Below are positions 16,521-25,094 of a DNA stretch of 64,000 nucleotides, piece after piece. The DNA is from Anaerolineaceae bacterium oral taxon 439 (GTDB lineage: Bacteria; Chloroflexota; Anaerolineae; Anaerolineales; Anaerolineaceae). The DNA lies in NCBI GenBank assembly GCA_001717545.1, contig CP017039.1:1488001-1552000 (forward strand). The letters are read 5' to 3'. Position 1 is the stretch's first letter; every line of letters begins with the position of its first letter. Made by a program: the position numbers and the translations under genes. The notes below the pieces were generated by a model that worked only from the letters and a program-made list of their open reading frames with translations, did not search any database and had not been told where the DNA came from.

Positions 16521-16775
16521 ATGGCGAGAATTCGATGTAAATATTTGGAATGTGAATTCTTGGACGATAACTATTGCAGCGCGGCTTTGGTTGAATTGGA
16601 TTCGAATCGCGGCTGTCTGACGTTTACTCCATCGTCGAAGAAGCCGGTCGAGGATATGATCGACACGGTTGACGATATGGACGACTGGTACAAGAACGAC
16701 AATGACGAGGAGGATCTCGACGTCGAGGATTGGATTGAAGATGAGCCGGAGGAGGAAGACGAGGAAGGCTATTAA
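16521..16775 (+). CDS. Small acidic protein with four N-terminal cysteines
   Basis: 84 residues. C6, C11, C19 and C32 lie in the first 35 residues in a C-x4-C-x7-C-x12-C arrangement that could bind zinc or an iron-sulfur cluster. The rest (residues 40-84) is almost entirely Asp/Glu with a few Trp/Tyr, ending in EEDEEGY. A GGAGAGGG lies before the ATG, and it has its own promoter and terminator, so it is a monocistronic gene. I do not recognise the family. The acidic tail suggests a disordered interaction segment (nucleic-acid mimic or chaperone-like), which is inference. Confidence 0.75.
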   Translation: MARIRCKYLECEFLDDNYCSAALVELDSNRGCLTFTPSSKKPVEDMIDTVDDMDDWYKNDNDEEDLDVEDWIEDEPEEEDEEGY

Positions 16776-16841
16776 CTCCGTTTCCGTCGTGCGAATCGAT
16801 AACGGTGGGAAATGTTTTTTCTTTTTTTGATGATGAAATCA

Positions 16842-16870
16842 AAAACCGACGTATGCGTCGGTTTTATTTT
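16842..16870. terminator. Bidirectional terminator
   Basis: AAAACCGACG / CGTCGGTTTT, 10 base pairs around a 4-base loop, with T-runs on both strands. It ends the Cys4 gene on the plus strand and tRNA-Gln on the minus strand. Confidence 0.85.
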
Positions 16871-16872
16871 AG

Positions 16873-16943
16873 CTGGGGACAAAGGATTCGAACCTCTACA
16901 TACAGATTCAGAGTCTGCTGTCCTGCCATTAGACGAGTCCCCA
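16873..16943 (-). tRNA. tRNA-Gln (anticodon CTG)
   Basis: Read on the minus strand, the 7-base acceptor TGGGGAC pairs with GTCCCCA, the anticodon stem GCAGA/TCTGT holds loop CTCTGAA with anticodon CTG, and the T-arm is AGAGG-TTCGAAT-CCTTT. The discriminator is G, normal for glutamine; the CCA end is not encoded. A shared terminator follows. Confidence 0.93.
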
Positions 16944-16958
16944 ATCACTAACGAATTT

Positions 16959-16986
16959 ATTTTAACACGGTTTTGAGAAATGTAAA
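16959..16986 (-). promoter_or_regulatory. Promoter for tRNA-Gln
   Basis: On the minus strand TTTACA (16986-16981) and TAAAAT (16964-16959) are 16 bases apart, ending 15 bases before the mature tRNA 5' end. Confidence 0.55.
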
Positions 16987-17079
16987 GAAAATCGCTGAAA
17001 TAACGTGCGGCGGGAAAAACCGACTTAGAATGAAAGTGAATCGCCGCGTGGATTTGGATTGGGCGGTTCAGGAGGGAAA

Positions 17080-17763
17080 ATGTGTGCTGTTAAAAGGATT
17101 TCCTTAAAGGATCGGCTGTTGCCGGATTATACGTCCGGGGAGGAGCTGTTCCATATGATTTCGCATATTGTCGGCGTCCTTTTCGGGATTACCGCTTTCT
17201 TTATTCTGACCTGGCGTGCCATGTGGAGGCATGATTTATGGGCGTTTGGCACGGGGCTGGTCTACGGGATTATGATGACGCTGTTGTATACGATGTCCAG
17301 CGTTTATCATGGGCTGAGGCCGGGGATGGCGAAGAAAGTTTTTCAGGTCCTGGATCATTGTTCAGTTTTCCTGCTGATTGCGGGGACGTATACGCCGCTG
17401 CTGCTGAACGGGCTGCGCGCTGGGCGCCCGGGGTTGGCATGGTCGACGTTTGGCGCGATCTGGGGCGTGGCGTTGATCGGGATTACGTTGACTGCGATTG
17501 ACCTGAAAGCCTTCCGTATTTTTTCGATGGTTTGCTATCTGGGATTGGGCTGGGCCGCGGTTTTCGTCTGGGGCCCGATGGCGAAGGCATACGCGGCGGT
17601 CGTGATGCGGCTACTGTTAGCGGGCGGCGTCGCTTATACGGTCGGTGCGGTTTGCTATATTATCGGGAAACGCAAGTCCGTGCGATACGTGCACGGAGTT
17701 TTCCATATCTTCTGCCTGATCGGGAGCGTCCTTCATTTTATTTCGATCCTTAGCCTGGGGTAG
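17080..17763 (+). CDS. Hemolysin III / PAQR family membrane protein (YqfA-like)
   Basis: 227 residues, seven predicted membrane spans. The family signature is present: EELFHMISHIVGVLFG at the N-terminus (first conserved His), then YTMSSVYHGLRPGMAKKVFQVLDHCSVFLLIAGTYTPLLL (the S-x-x-Y-H and D-H-x-x-I-x-x-x-G-T-Y-T-P blocks) and HGVFHIFCLIGSVLHFISIL at the C-terminus. The conserved Ser/His/Asp residues form a zinc site in PAQR proteins, consistent with a lipid amidase or ceramidase-like activity, though bacterial members lack a settled function. A GGAGGG just before ATG 17080 fixes the start; an upstream in-frame codon at 17059 lacks one. Confidence 0.9.
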   Translation: MCAVKRISLKDRLLPDYTSGEELFHMISHIVGVLFGITAFFILTWRAMWRHDLWAFGTGLVYGIMMTLLYTMSSVYHGLRPGMAKKVFQVLDHCSVFLLIAGTYTPLLLNGLRAGRPGLAWSTFGAIWGVALIGITLTAIDLKAFRIFSMVCYLGLGWAAVFVWGPMAKAYAAVVMRLLLAGGVAYTVGAVCYIIGKRKSVRYVHGVFHIFCLIGSVLHFISILSLG

Positions 17764-18108
17764 GCGGCGCTGATATCAAGAGAGTGATTCAAGCCGAATT
17801 TATCGTGTCTTTATACATCAGCGCATCGATGACATTTTTTGCCGTTGGTCTCTCGCTGCGTTCTCCGCGCTGGGACAAGGAGCTGATTTTCAGTAGGGTT
17901 ATGCGGAAGCCGAGGTTTCCCCGGCTTCCGCGTTTGTGCGCCTGGTTTGTGTGATACGCAAGGGCGTGGCTATCCGCCAATCAGAAAAAATTTTTTTGGC
18001 AATGATCCCAGGAAAATCCAGGAATTCTGACTTTGGGCAGCCTCATCTTTAAATAATCCCTAATTCCTTTTTTACATAAAATCTTTCATGCTCTCGTCAG
18101 GAGCGAAT
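17764..18108. other. Gene-free junction between GC-rich backbone and AT-rich block
   Basis: No gene is supported. It contains the hairpin at 17903-17931. The change from GC-rich to AT-rich sequence occurs here, so it is the right place to look for an integration scar. A short open stretch on the minus strand ending in DALMYKDTINSA (stop near 17795) has the look of a gene tail but nothing identifies it. Confidence 0.4.
17903..17934 (+). terminator. Hairpin downstream of the hemolysin III gene
   Basis: GCGGAAGCCG / CGGCTTCCGC, 10 base pairs with a 9-base loop, followed by GTTTGTG. It lies about 140 bases past the hemolysin III stop. Confidence 0.5.
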
Positions 18109-19392
18109 TTAAGACCCTTCATACCTGAATTCCGGGTGATTGATTCGATATTTTTCGCCAAGCGATATTGCGATGAAACCGATGATGCAAGCGCCTATAT
18201 AAAGACCGATTGCCATTATAAACGCACCGCTATAAGAGCCAAGTCTATCGTAGAATAATCCAATTGATGAGTAAAGTCCTCCGCCGATCAGGCTGTTCGC
18301 TACCATTAAAATAGACCAGATATCCGAATAATGCCTGCTCCCTACAATGCTGCGTGTCATAAGAGGGCATTGTACCGTATACATGCTCATACCTAAACCG
18401 ACTACAAACGAAGCGATATAAGCAACATTGGGCGTTTTATAACTGATAAACATCAGCAAATACCCTGTTGTTGTCGTTATTGCCCCCCATAATAATCCTG
18501 CTTTTACCCCGAATTTATCGTTGATCCATCCGAGAATCAGGCTGCAAAGGATTCCTCCAAGCCCTAAACACATTCCTGCCTGCGCGCCGAAGTTAATACT
18601 TTGATCAAGTTCCATGGTAGCGAACGGGGTTATATACCCTGAAACTCCGCTTCCATAACTATACATAAGACAGGCAATCCAGGAAATATAAAGAAGCGGA
18701 AGCATGAAAGCTTGTTTCTTGTTCAAGCTCCAGTCGCTGTCATTTCCTTTGACTGCTGCGTCCTGGCGCAATTCCTCTTCCATTCCATAAGGCTTGCATC
18801 CTGCTTCTTCCGGACTTTTGAGCAATACGAACGCCGCGGGTACGGTGATGACAAATCCCATCGCAGCTAAAAGGAAATAAGCTATTCGCCAACCAAAAAC
18901 AGTAATGAATTGTGCAGCTAACAAACCATAGCCGATCGTTGCAGCGCTGCCTACAGCTATAATAATACCTAAGACGGTACCGGTTTTTTTCTTAAACCAC
19001 ATATTAACGACAATCGGGACTGCGACAAAACCGGTAAAAGCTTGAGACGCGCCGATTAATCCGCCAGAAAAATAGAACATAGGCACGGAATGATAGGTCC
19101 CCATCAGCGCTAATCCAATTACATCGATCAGGGAGGCAATGCCAAAAACAAGTCCAAGCCGTTTGGTTATCAATATTTTTGCGGAAGTCGTATACAATAG
19201 AGCCATAGCGATAGCGTTAATGCTGATCGTCATTGTAAACTCACTGACATCACAGCCCAACTCTTTAACAATAGGTTCAACGAAGTTCGCTGTCATTGCC
19301 GAAACGGCTCCTGCCGTTCCTAATTTGACGAGAACCAGCGCGACTAAGATCTTAATTGAATAATGTGATTTTAAATCATTTACTCTTATCAT
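18109..19392 (-). CDS. MFS transporter, oxalate/formate antiporter-like
   Basis: 427 residues with 12 predicted spans of the major facilitator superfamily. The N-terminal half has KILITKRLGLVFGIASLIDVIGLAL and WFKKKTGTVLGIIIAVGSAATIGYGLLAA, the loop 4-5 segment typical of the OFA/monocarboxylate branch, and the central loop holds GWINDKFGVKAGLLWG, the second-half copy of the G-x-x-x-D-[RK]-x-G motif. The substrate is likely an organic anion. Last gene of the AT-rich minus-strand cluster; it could export a product or import a related metabolite of that pathway (inference). The ATG is preceded by a weak ribosome site. Confidence 0.82.
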   Translation of the reverse strand: MIRVNDLKSHYSIKILVALVLVKLGTAGAVSAMTANFVEPIVKELGCDVSEFTMTISINAIAMALLYTTSAKILITKRLGLVFGIASLIDVIGLALMGTYHSVPMFYFSGGLIGASQAFTGFVAVPIVVNMWFKKKTGTVLGIIIAVGSAATIGYGLLAAQFITVFGWRIAYFLLAAMGFVITVPAAFVLLKSPEEAGCKPYGMEEELRQDAAVKGNDSDWSLNKKQAFMLPLLYISWIACLMYSYGSGVSGYITPFATMELDQSINFGAQAGMCLGLGGILCSLILGWINDKFGVKAGLLWGAITTTTGYLLMFISYKTPNVAYIASFVVGLGMSMYTVQCPLMTRSIVGSRHYSDIWSILMVANSLIGGGLYSSIGLFYDRLGSYSGAFIMAIGLYIGACIIGFIAISLGEKYRINHPEFRYEGS

Positions 19393-19406
19393 TTAGTTAG
19401 CCTTGT

Positions 19407-19850
19407 TTATTCTATTGGATCAATCTGGATAAAGTCATTTGTTCCCGCTTCAACAAAGCTGTCATAAGATGCGGAAATAAATGCGTTGAACTGTGTCTTA
19501 TATTCCGGAGAATGAAGCGATTCGGAGCAAAGAAAAAAATACATTAGAAAAGCCCAAACGATTAAAAGCCCTGTTAAGGAGCTTAGAAAACTTTTAACCT
19601 TGAAAAACGGCAAGGTGTTTCGTAAAAAAGTATCCGAAAGGAAAAGAGCGGGGCTGAGAAGCATCAATGTCAATATGAATGACGAAATCTTCGTGATAAC
19701 TGTATCCGCGGACGACGCGGGGATCAAGGGCGGCGTAATCATGGCAATCATAAAAAAAACGAAACAGGAGCCGTAGTAAATAAGCGCGATTCCTTTCTTC
19801 CATGGCGTATCGCTTCGAAATCCCAGCAATTTTCCAGCTTCCTTTTTCAC
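19407..19850 (-). CDS. Hypothetical small membrane protein
   Basis: 147 residues, three hydrophobic segments at about 19-43 (ALIYYGSCFVFFMIAMITPPLI), 50-72 (ISSFILTLMLLSPALFLSD) and 80-108 (FLSSLTGLLIVWAFLMYFFLC), then a polar tail of 35 residues rich in Ser/Asp/Glu. I do not recognise it. It sits 14 bases upstream of the MFS gene and downstream of the BtpA-family gene, all on one strand. Its position suggests a transporter accessory or a regulator of the pathway, but nothing in the sequence proves that. Confidence 0.6.
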   Translation of the reverse strand: MKKEAGKLLGFRSDTPWKKGIALIYYGSCFVFFMIAMITPPLIPASSADTVITKISSFILTLMLLSPALFLSDTFLRNTLPFFKVKSFLSSLTGLLIVWAFLMYFFLCSESLHSPEYKTQFNAFISASYDSFVEAGTNDFIQIDPIE

Positions 19851-19891
19851 AGCGTCTTTTCCTTGTTTAATGAACTTCGTTTCCCTGCAAC

Positions 19892-20701
19892 TTACTCATT
19901 TTCTAATTCTCGAACTTTTTTTACATATTCCGCGACGATTTTTCCGATAACCGGGCCTCCCCAATGACCTCCTTCAAATGCGGAGCCTACTAAAGCTCCG
20001 TCTGCAAAGCGCAGTCGTTCTTTACAATTGGAGACATCCGTTCCGCCGCCCAGGATCACCGGTATATTGCCTGCTGATTTTACGTCTAAGACCAGACGTT
20101 CGTTCTGATCAAGGTTCTGATCGTATACTTCGATCGCATTGGCGCCGAGACGCATAGATGTCGCCGCCATATTCTTTATATTTTCAGAATCGTATTTTCC
20201 TTTGTGATGGTACCCGGAAATTTCAGCTAACAAGCCAATTTCGTTTGCCTCAATTTTCCGACGATATTCGGCTACTTTCAATGGCTGCGCCACAATTTTT
20301 CCATACATCGAGTCTGTATCACCCGCTAAAGCCGTACAGCGCGTAAAGTCCGCTCCTGCGGCTTTACAAACAGCCAGGGAGGGGGTGATGCAATTCCACA
20401 TAATTTGAGCTCCAAGGAGAAAACTTGCGCCGACCGCGTCACGGCAGCGAGCGACGATCGCGGCGAGTCCGGCTACGCGAGCGTAATCTGTATCGTCGGT
20501 CGAGGGGTAATATACGTCGACAGTTTGAATTAAACCGCCGTCAGCGCCGTTCTTTTTAAGCGTCAGGCAGTCTTCAATCGCTTTTGTTGTCATTTTTTCA
20601 AGGTTGCCATTCTCATATAACGGCGTCCCTAACATGGGCAGCAGATGAACTAATCCGATGATCAATTTCTTGTTGTTGAGATTATCGAAACATGTCGACA
20701 T
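19892..20701 (-). CDS. BtpA/SgcQ family TIM-barrel protein
   Basis: 269 residues of the BtpA/SgcQ family. The N-terminal IIGLVHLLPMLGTPLYE is the family signature (G-x-[IV]-H-x-x-P-L-P-G-[ST]-P), followed by barrel strands AQIMWNCITPSLAVCKAAGADFTRC, IGLLAEISGYHHKGKYD, PVILGGGTDVSNCKERLRFADGALVGSAFEGGHWGG. The GGG and GxAF phosphate-site loops suggest a phosphosugar or phosphonucleoside ligand, as in other phosphate-binding (beta/alpha)8 barrels. BtpA was first linked to photosystem I biogenesis; SgcQ belongs to a sugar operon, and the latter context fits here: kinase, SIS proteins and ABC importer upstream. The reaction is unknown. Confidence 0.85.
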   Translation of the reverse strand: MSTCFDNLNNKKLIIGLVHLLPMLGTPLYENGNLEKMTTKAIEDCLTLKKNGADGGLIQTVDVYYPSTDDTDYARVAGLAAIVARCRDAVGASFLLGAQIMWNCITPSLAVCKAAGADFTRCTALAGDTDSMYGKIVAQPLKVAEYRRKIEANEIGLLAEISGYHHKGKYDSENIKNMAATSMRLGANAIEVYDQNLDQNERLVLDVKSAGNIPVILGGGTDVSNCKERLRFADGALVGSAFEGGHWGGPVIGKIVAEYVKKVRELENE

Positions 20702-20704
20702 TTC

Positions 20705-21691
20705 TTATTCCTTTCCGATTGCATTTGTTTCCTGATATTTACGTAAGCAGGTGTTGACCATAGCTTCAGCTTCCGTTCGGACTTCAGCAAAATCAGGAAT
20801 AATTCCGTATTGCCGAATATTCATGCTGGAAGCCACATTCGCTAAAATCCCTACCATCAAGGGCGACATTCCTTCTGCGTATGCGTACAACGCTGCGCCT
20901 GTTGATGTATTGCCGCATCCTGTCGGGTCCACAACGGGCCCGGGCGCAGGCGGGAGGTAAATCACGTCGGTTGGCGTCACGACATAAGCGCCGCGCTCGC
21001 CAACCCGGAACAACGTTAAATCTACGTCAAGATATTGCAGCGCAGTAATGCAGGCTTGATCGCCGACACAGCCGAACAGATTCTGCGCTTCCCCTATGTT
21101 TATACTGAAGGCATCGACATTTTCGGCACAGATGGTTTTGATATCTTGTAAATAATGTTTAAACGCCCATGGATTTTCAATTTCCCACATTAGTTTAAAT
21201 CCGTCCCGTCTCTTGATTTCCCCCAATTTTTCCCAGACTGTCCGGTCTGCGTTTTGCGCAAGATATACCCCTTTCACGCAGGCGTTTTGCGTTAGACAGC
21301 CGATTTCTTCGGGTTTGGTTTTCAGATATCCGAAATCCTGCCAGGCGTCGTTCTTCAGCCAATATTCTTCATCCGATAGGCTTTCTTCCCCTTTTTCTTC
21401 ATAATAAGCGCCGCTCCGATCTTTAAATCGCATGATGGAATGGTTGCTGCGGTCGCAGATTACCTTGAATCCGCGCGTATCGACTTTATTTGCTTGCAGC
21501 CAAGGATGAAAAATTGGTTCATAATCTGCGCCGACGTTGCTGCATTGAATCACGTTATCCGTAAATAGACGTATTCCGCTATATGCAAAGGTGGCAGGTC
21601 CTCCGATATGTTCTTTACCGGATTGGGTTCCATCTGAAAATATTACTTTGTCAAGCATTACATTTCCTGCTGCGATGAATTCGTATGTCAT
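20705..21691 (-). CDS. PfkB family carbohydrate kinase with GCGN in place of GAGD
   Basis: 328 residues of the ribokinase/PfkB fold. N-terminal AAGNVMLDKVIF and GGPATFAYSGIRLF match the first PfkB motif (substrate-binding Gly-Gly). The second motif, normally D-T-x-G-A-G-D with the final Asp as catalytic base, is DPTGCGNTSTGAALYAY (about residues 250-266): the anion hole is present but the base is Asn. That suggests either an altered kinase or a changed mechanism. Sits three bases from the BtpA-family gene, between it and the SIS pair, so it presumably phosphorylates the imported sugar or nucleoside. The ATG has a GGGGGAAA-type ribosome site. Confidence 0.85.
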   Translation of the reverse strand: MTYEFIAAGNVMLDKVIFSDGTQSGKEHIGGPATFAYSGIRLFTDNVIQCSNVGADYEPIFHPWLQANKVDTRGFKVICDRSNHSIMRFKDRSGAYYEEKGEESLSDEEYWLKNDAWQDFGYLKTKPEEIGCLTQNACVKGVYLAQNADRTVWEKLGEIKRRDGFKLMWEIENPWAFKHYLQDIKTICAENVDAFSINIGEAQNLFGCVGDQACITALQYLDVDLTLFRVGERGAYVVTPTDVIYLPPAPGPVVDPTGCGNTSTGAALYAYAEGMSPLMVGILANVASSMNIRQYGIIPDFAEVRTEAEAMVNTCLRKYQETNAIGKE

Positions 21692-21813
21692 GCGGAATTT
21701 CCCCCTTCTCGTGGTTGTTTGTTGCTGTCGATAAGATTATAAAATACGATAAAATTTAAATTCATGACACTAAAATTAAATAAAAATAAGAGGCGATCGC
21801 ATTTCGAAATAAG

Positions 21814-22971
21814 TCATACGATTCTGATTGGGTTTGTTCCCAGCGTCATTTTCTCAAAGAAAGAACCTCCTCTGAAAAATGGCTCGTTCAGTTCTTTGGC
21901 GCGGTAACCGGCAAAAAGTCCGCCGGGGACATAGCTAAGCAGCGGCGCCAGGAAGCTCCAATTCTGTTCAGGCATCGGGAGCGGACAATAACGAACCGTT
22001 TCCGTGATCCCGATTTTATCAGGCTCGCGGTCACAGAAGACGAGGACGTCGCGTCCGCCGGTTTTCACCTGGATATTGACTGTATCGGCGATATGATCCA
22101 GGTTTTTCGCCCCGCTATCTATCAAGACCATTTCTCCAATATCTTTGCCGGGATACATTAAACCGTTAACATGGCAATAATTTTCACTGTCGATTACGGA
22201 ACAGGCATCGCCTGAAAGCTCTGCCATTTTTGCTGCGATAAATTTACCGCAGCTGAACAATGGTCCGTCCGCAGTGACCTCGAAGACTTTTTTATCCTTC
22301 CAGGCCAAAGCTGTTTCAAACGCCGCGTCGTCAATTTCCTGAATCCTGGAATAGAATGTTTCGAAATAAACCGCTATATGGGCTCGCATTTCTTCCAAAC
22401 AAGGTTTACTCAGGCGCTTTTCCGCCAGAGCGGCAGCGAGCACATACATGGAAATCATGGACGCGTAGTACGTGCGCAATCCGGAAACGTTGTCCCCCGC
22501 AGGCGTGTTGGTATGGTAAGTGAATTGAGCTGTTTTAGCGGCTCTCGATTCCGGATGATCCGTTAGCGCGACAGAAATGCAGCCATAGCGATTCGCCCTC
22601 GCCAAAATTTCCGCGATACGAGCAGGTCCGCCGGAATTGCTGATCGCGATGACTAATGTTCTGTCTTCGTTATCAGAATAGTTCGTGTATCGGCCGGCTT
22701 CAATTCCAGGGTAAGCTTCGTATCGAACCTCGGGCAGGTAACGCGCGAAACAGTCTTTCGCTTCGGCAGCTGCTAAAAAGGAATCCCCACAGCCGCTGGC
22801 GACGATTCGATTTATCTTGAGCGGATCTGTTTTTTTCAGCAGCTGCGCCACAGATTGTACGGATCGATCAAACTGGATGATGCTGAGTGTTTTCAAATCC
22901 ATGCATTGCAGTCGAAATGTATTATCTAAGTCGCTTTTCTTCATCTGTTCAGCCTTTGTCAAAGTATCCAT
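21814..22971 (-). CDS. SIS-domain sugar isomerase/deglycase-like protein (second of tandem pair)
   Basis: 385 residues with two SIS domains, as in the isomerase half of GlmS and in AgaS/FrlB proteins. The first SIS domain has RIVASGCGDSFLAAAEA and LVIAISNSGGPARIAEILARANRYGCISVALTD, the phosphosugar-binding Ser/Thr loops. The second starts about residue 210. The ATG at 22971 has AGGAG 7 bases upstream and overlaps the 3' end of the preceding paralogue by 13 bases, indicating coupled translation. No glutaminase domain is present, so it does not make glucosamine-6-phosphate from glutamine; a deaminase, isomerase or deglycase acting on a phosphorylated amino sugar or glycated amine is likely. Confidence 0.83.
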   Translation of the reverse strand: MDTLTKAEQMKKSDLDNTFRLQCMDLKTLSIIQFDRSVQSVAQLLKKTDPLKINRIVASGCGDSFLAAAEAKDCFARYLPEVRYEAYPGIEAGRYTNYSDNEDRTLVIAISNSGGPARIAEILARANRYGCISVALTDHPESRAAKTAQFTYHTNTPAGDNVSGLRTYYASMISMYVLAAALAEKRLSKPCLEEMRAHIAVYFETFYSRIQEIDDAAFETALAWKDKKVFEVTADGPLFSCGKFIAAKMAELSGDACSVIDSENYCHVNGLMYPGKDIGEMVLIDSGAKNLDHIADTVNIQVKTGGRDVLVFCDREPDKIGITETVRYCPLPMPEQNWSFLAPLLSYVPGGLFAGYRAKELNEPFFRGGSFFEKMTLGTNPIRIV

Positions 22972-24116
22972 TGCTGGCTCCTGTAATCATAGCGCCCTCG
23001 GAAAAAGAGTTTGTCGTTTATCGCGGCAAGATACGCCCCTAATAAGGACCCGGGAATGAAATCCATCAGCGGCATTAGCCAAGGTTCCGCAGGCGTGATT
23101 CGGCAAATAGACGTTTCTTCAGGAATCGAATCATCCGCCGACGCATCTGTGACGACTAAAACAGGACGGCCGATATCGACAGCTGATTGCAGCGTGTATT
23201 GCATCCGATCGAAGTCAGGGGCCTGAGAATTCATCAGCGCGATTGTGCCGATCGTGTCGGGCTCACGCAGAAAGTAATTAATGTGACACCAGTCTTCGGA
23301 ATCAGCATGGGTGCAGTGGACGCCCGCGCATTCGATCATTTTTTCCTCGACAAACTGCGCAGAAAATCCTTCATTTTCATCCCCGATGATCTCGAATTTC
23401 GAAAAGTCCTTCCAGTCCGAAGCGATTGAGAACATCTGGCTGTCAATACGTTCTAAATCTTCTAAAAAAGTTTTAGTGTATTGAACGATCTGTTGTTGAA
23501 TTTCATCAAACCGCGCCTGTGTGATATGCCCCTGGATCAGGCCGACATATGCGCTAAACGCATTCAGCGCTATCATGCTGGCAAAATATGAACGCAGTCC
23601 GGGCGAATTACAGCCATCCGGCGTTTCGACATGAAAAACTCTGTCAGCAGCCAACGCGCCTTGGGATTCAGGGTTGTTGGTTATCAGCATGGTTTGCACG
23701 CCGTGTTTTTGCCCTTTGCGCATCATTTCAACAATCCGCTCAGAACCTCCGCTGGCACTGATAGCGATGACTAAAACTTCGTTTTTCAGGCAGCCTTTGA
23801 GTAATTCTTCTTCGGTGTAAAAACGACAAAATTCCATCGGGTCCGGTACAACCGTGTCATAAACGTTACTGTGAAGTCGAAACGCATGAAGCATTGAACC
23901 CGCCGCGGAGTAAGAATCGCCACAACCGGTGATGACCACTCGCTTCAGGTTTTTGAATTGTTTTTCGCTCATCAAGCTGGAGAGCTTTGACAGGTTAAAA
24001 CAACGCTCCACCTGAAGTTCCACCAGATCCCTTAAATTCTCAATTTGAAGGTTGATGGTGTTGTAGTAGTTTTTCTTATTCAGTAAATTCAAGGGATTTC
24101 TCCTCTCTTTATCCAT
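22959..24116 (-). CDS. SIS-domain sugar isomerase/deglycase-like protein (first of tandem pair)
   Basis: 385 residues, the same length and layout as its downstream neighbour. SIS motifs are VVITGCGDSYSAAGSM and VLVIAISASGGSERIVEMMRKGQKHGVQTMLITNNP. The pair diverges over most of the length, so it is an old duplication. Tandem SIS proteins of one length suggest an obligate heteromer or two successive steps on related substrates. Located right after the ABC permease genes (10-base gap), which ties it to the imported compound. Substrate is not deducible. Confidence 0.83.
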   Translation of the reverse strand: MDKERRNPLNLLNKKNYYNTINLQIENLRDLVELQVERCFNLSKLSSLMSEKQFKNLKRVVITGCGDSYSAAGSMLHAFRLHSNVYDTVVPDPMEFCRFYTEEELLKGCLKNEVLVIAISASGGSERIVEMMRKGQKHGVQTMLITNNPESQGALAADRVFHVETPDGCNSPGLRSYFASMIALNAFSAYVGLIQGHITQARFDEIQQQIVQYTKTFLEDLERIDSQMFSIASDWKDFSKFEIIGDENEGFSAQFVEEKMIECAGVHCTHADSEDWCHINYFLREPDTIGTIALMNSQAPDFDRMQYTLQSAVDIGRPVLVVTDASADDSIPEETSICRITPAEPWLMPLMDFIPGSLLGAYLAAINDKLFFRGRYDYRSQQWIL

Positions 24117-24126
24117 GTCCTGGGAT

Positions 24127-25083
24127 TTATTTTGTGATGTTTGGATCCATTTGTTCCAGCTGCTTTACTTTTTTCTTCAACATCCTTTCTTCCGCGCCGG
24201 ATCGCCATGCTGAAATGACAATATAAATCAACGTAGAAAGGATAAACGGAAGCGCCATCAGCAGATAAGCATCATTGATGACGGGCTGCAAATAGTTCGA
24301 GCCTGCATATGCGAGCCCGAAGACAAAGCTCATGATCAGCGCGCCGAAAGGTTCGTTATTGCCGATTGTTGCCGCAGCCATGCCGATAAAACCCCTGCTT
24401 CCTGTCAACCCTTTCGAAAAGAAGCTCTGATATCCCATTGATAAATACATACCGCCGAAGGCTCCGATAGCGGCGGCGATCAGGAACGCGATCGTATAAA
24501 CTTTTTTCGTGTTGATGCCGACCGATTCCGCCGCTTTAGGATTTTGCCCAATGGCTCGCATTCGAAGACCGAGCTTGGTTCGGAATAAAAGAAACCATAC
24601 GGCTAAAGTCATAACAAGCGCGATGTAAGTGAAAACATTATGCCCGGAGATGATAGCGCCGAGAAACGGAATTTCTTTTATAAATGGGATATCGATATTC
24701 CCCAACGCTAAGCTGGATATCGTGCCGGCGGTATTCGCTTTGGTCCCGGTGATAATCCACATGACGAAAATTACCGCACCTCCGATAGCCATATTCATGG
24801 AAATTGACATCAGATAAATATCCACCTTCATCACAAAGGCCGCGAAGCAGATAATCAGCGTTATGATCATTGAGACGATAACGCCAGCTAAAATTCCGAG
24901 CCAAACGTTTTGAAACAGAGCGCTGAAGATGACGCCTGATAAAGAAGCTGCAAGCATCATGCTTTCGCCTGCCATGTTCATGAGTCCGGCCTGAGCGGAA
25001 AGCGTAGAACAAATCGCTACATAAATGATAGGCGTTGAAATCCGAATAACCGAATAAATGAAATTTGAAATGAAGTCTAACAA
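24127..25083 (-). CDS. BMP-type ABC importer permease (NupQ-like)
   Basis: 318 residues, 8-9 hydrophobic spans, of the branched-chain/simple sugar permease (BPD_transp_2) family. The segment LRMRAIGQNPKAAESVGINTKKVYTIAFLIAAAIGAFGGMYLSMGYQSFFSKGLTGSRGFIGMAAATIGNNEPFG is the ATPase-coupling and lipid-facing block characteristic of nucleoside BMP-type permeases such as NupQ. Second of two permeases in the operon; the mate starts 11 bases upstream. It sits in the inner membrane with its partner and the ATPase to import a nucleoside-like or sugar solute. Confidence 0.9.
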   Translation of the reverse strand: MLDFISNFIYSVIRISTPIIYVAICSTLSAQAGLMNMAGESMMLAASLSGVIFSALFQNVWLGILAGVIVSMIITLIICFAAFVMKVDIYLMSISMNMAIGGAVIFVMWIITGTKANTAGTISSLALGNIDIPFIKEIPFLGAIISGHNVFTYIALVMTLAVWFLLFRTKLGLRMRAIGQNPKAAESVGINTKKVYTIAFLIAAAIGAFGGMYLSMGYQSFFSKGLTGSRGFIGMAAATIGNNEPFGALIMSFVFGLAYAGSNYLQPVINDAYLLMALPFILSTLIYIVISAWRSGAEERMLKKKVKQLEQMDPNITK

Positions 25084-25094
25084 AGCTTATCTCC

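Noticed and set aside
17789-17980. 63-codon minus-strand frame at the edge of the AT-rich block
   Set aside because: It has no ribosome site and no family. Its end looks protein-like but is too short to call a gene.
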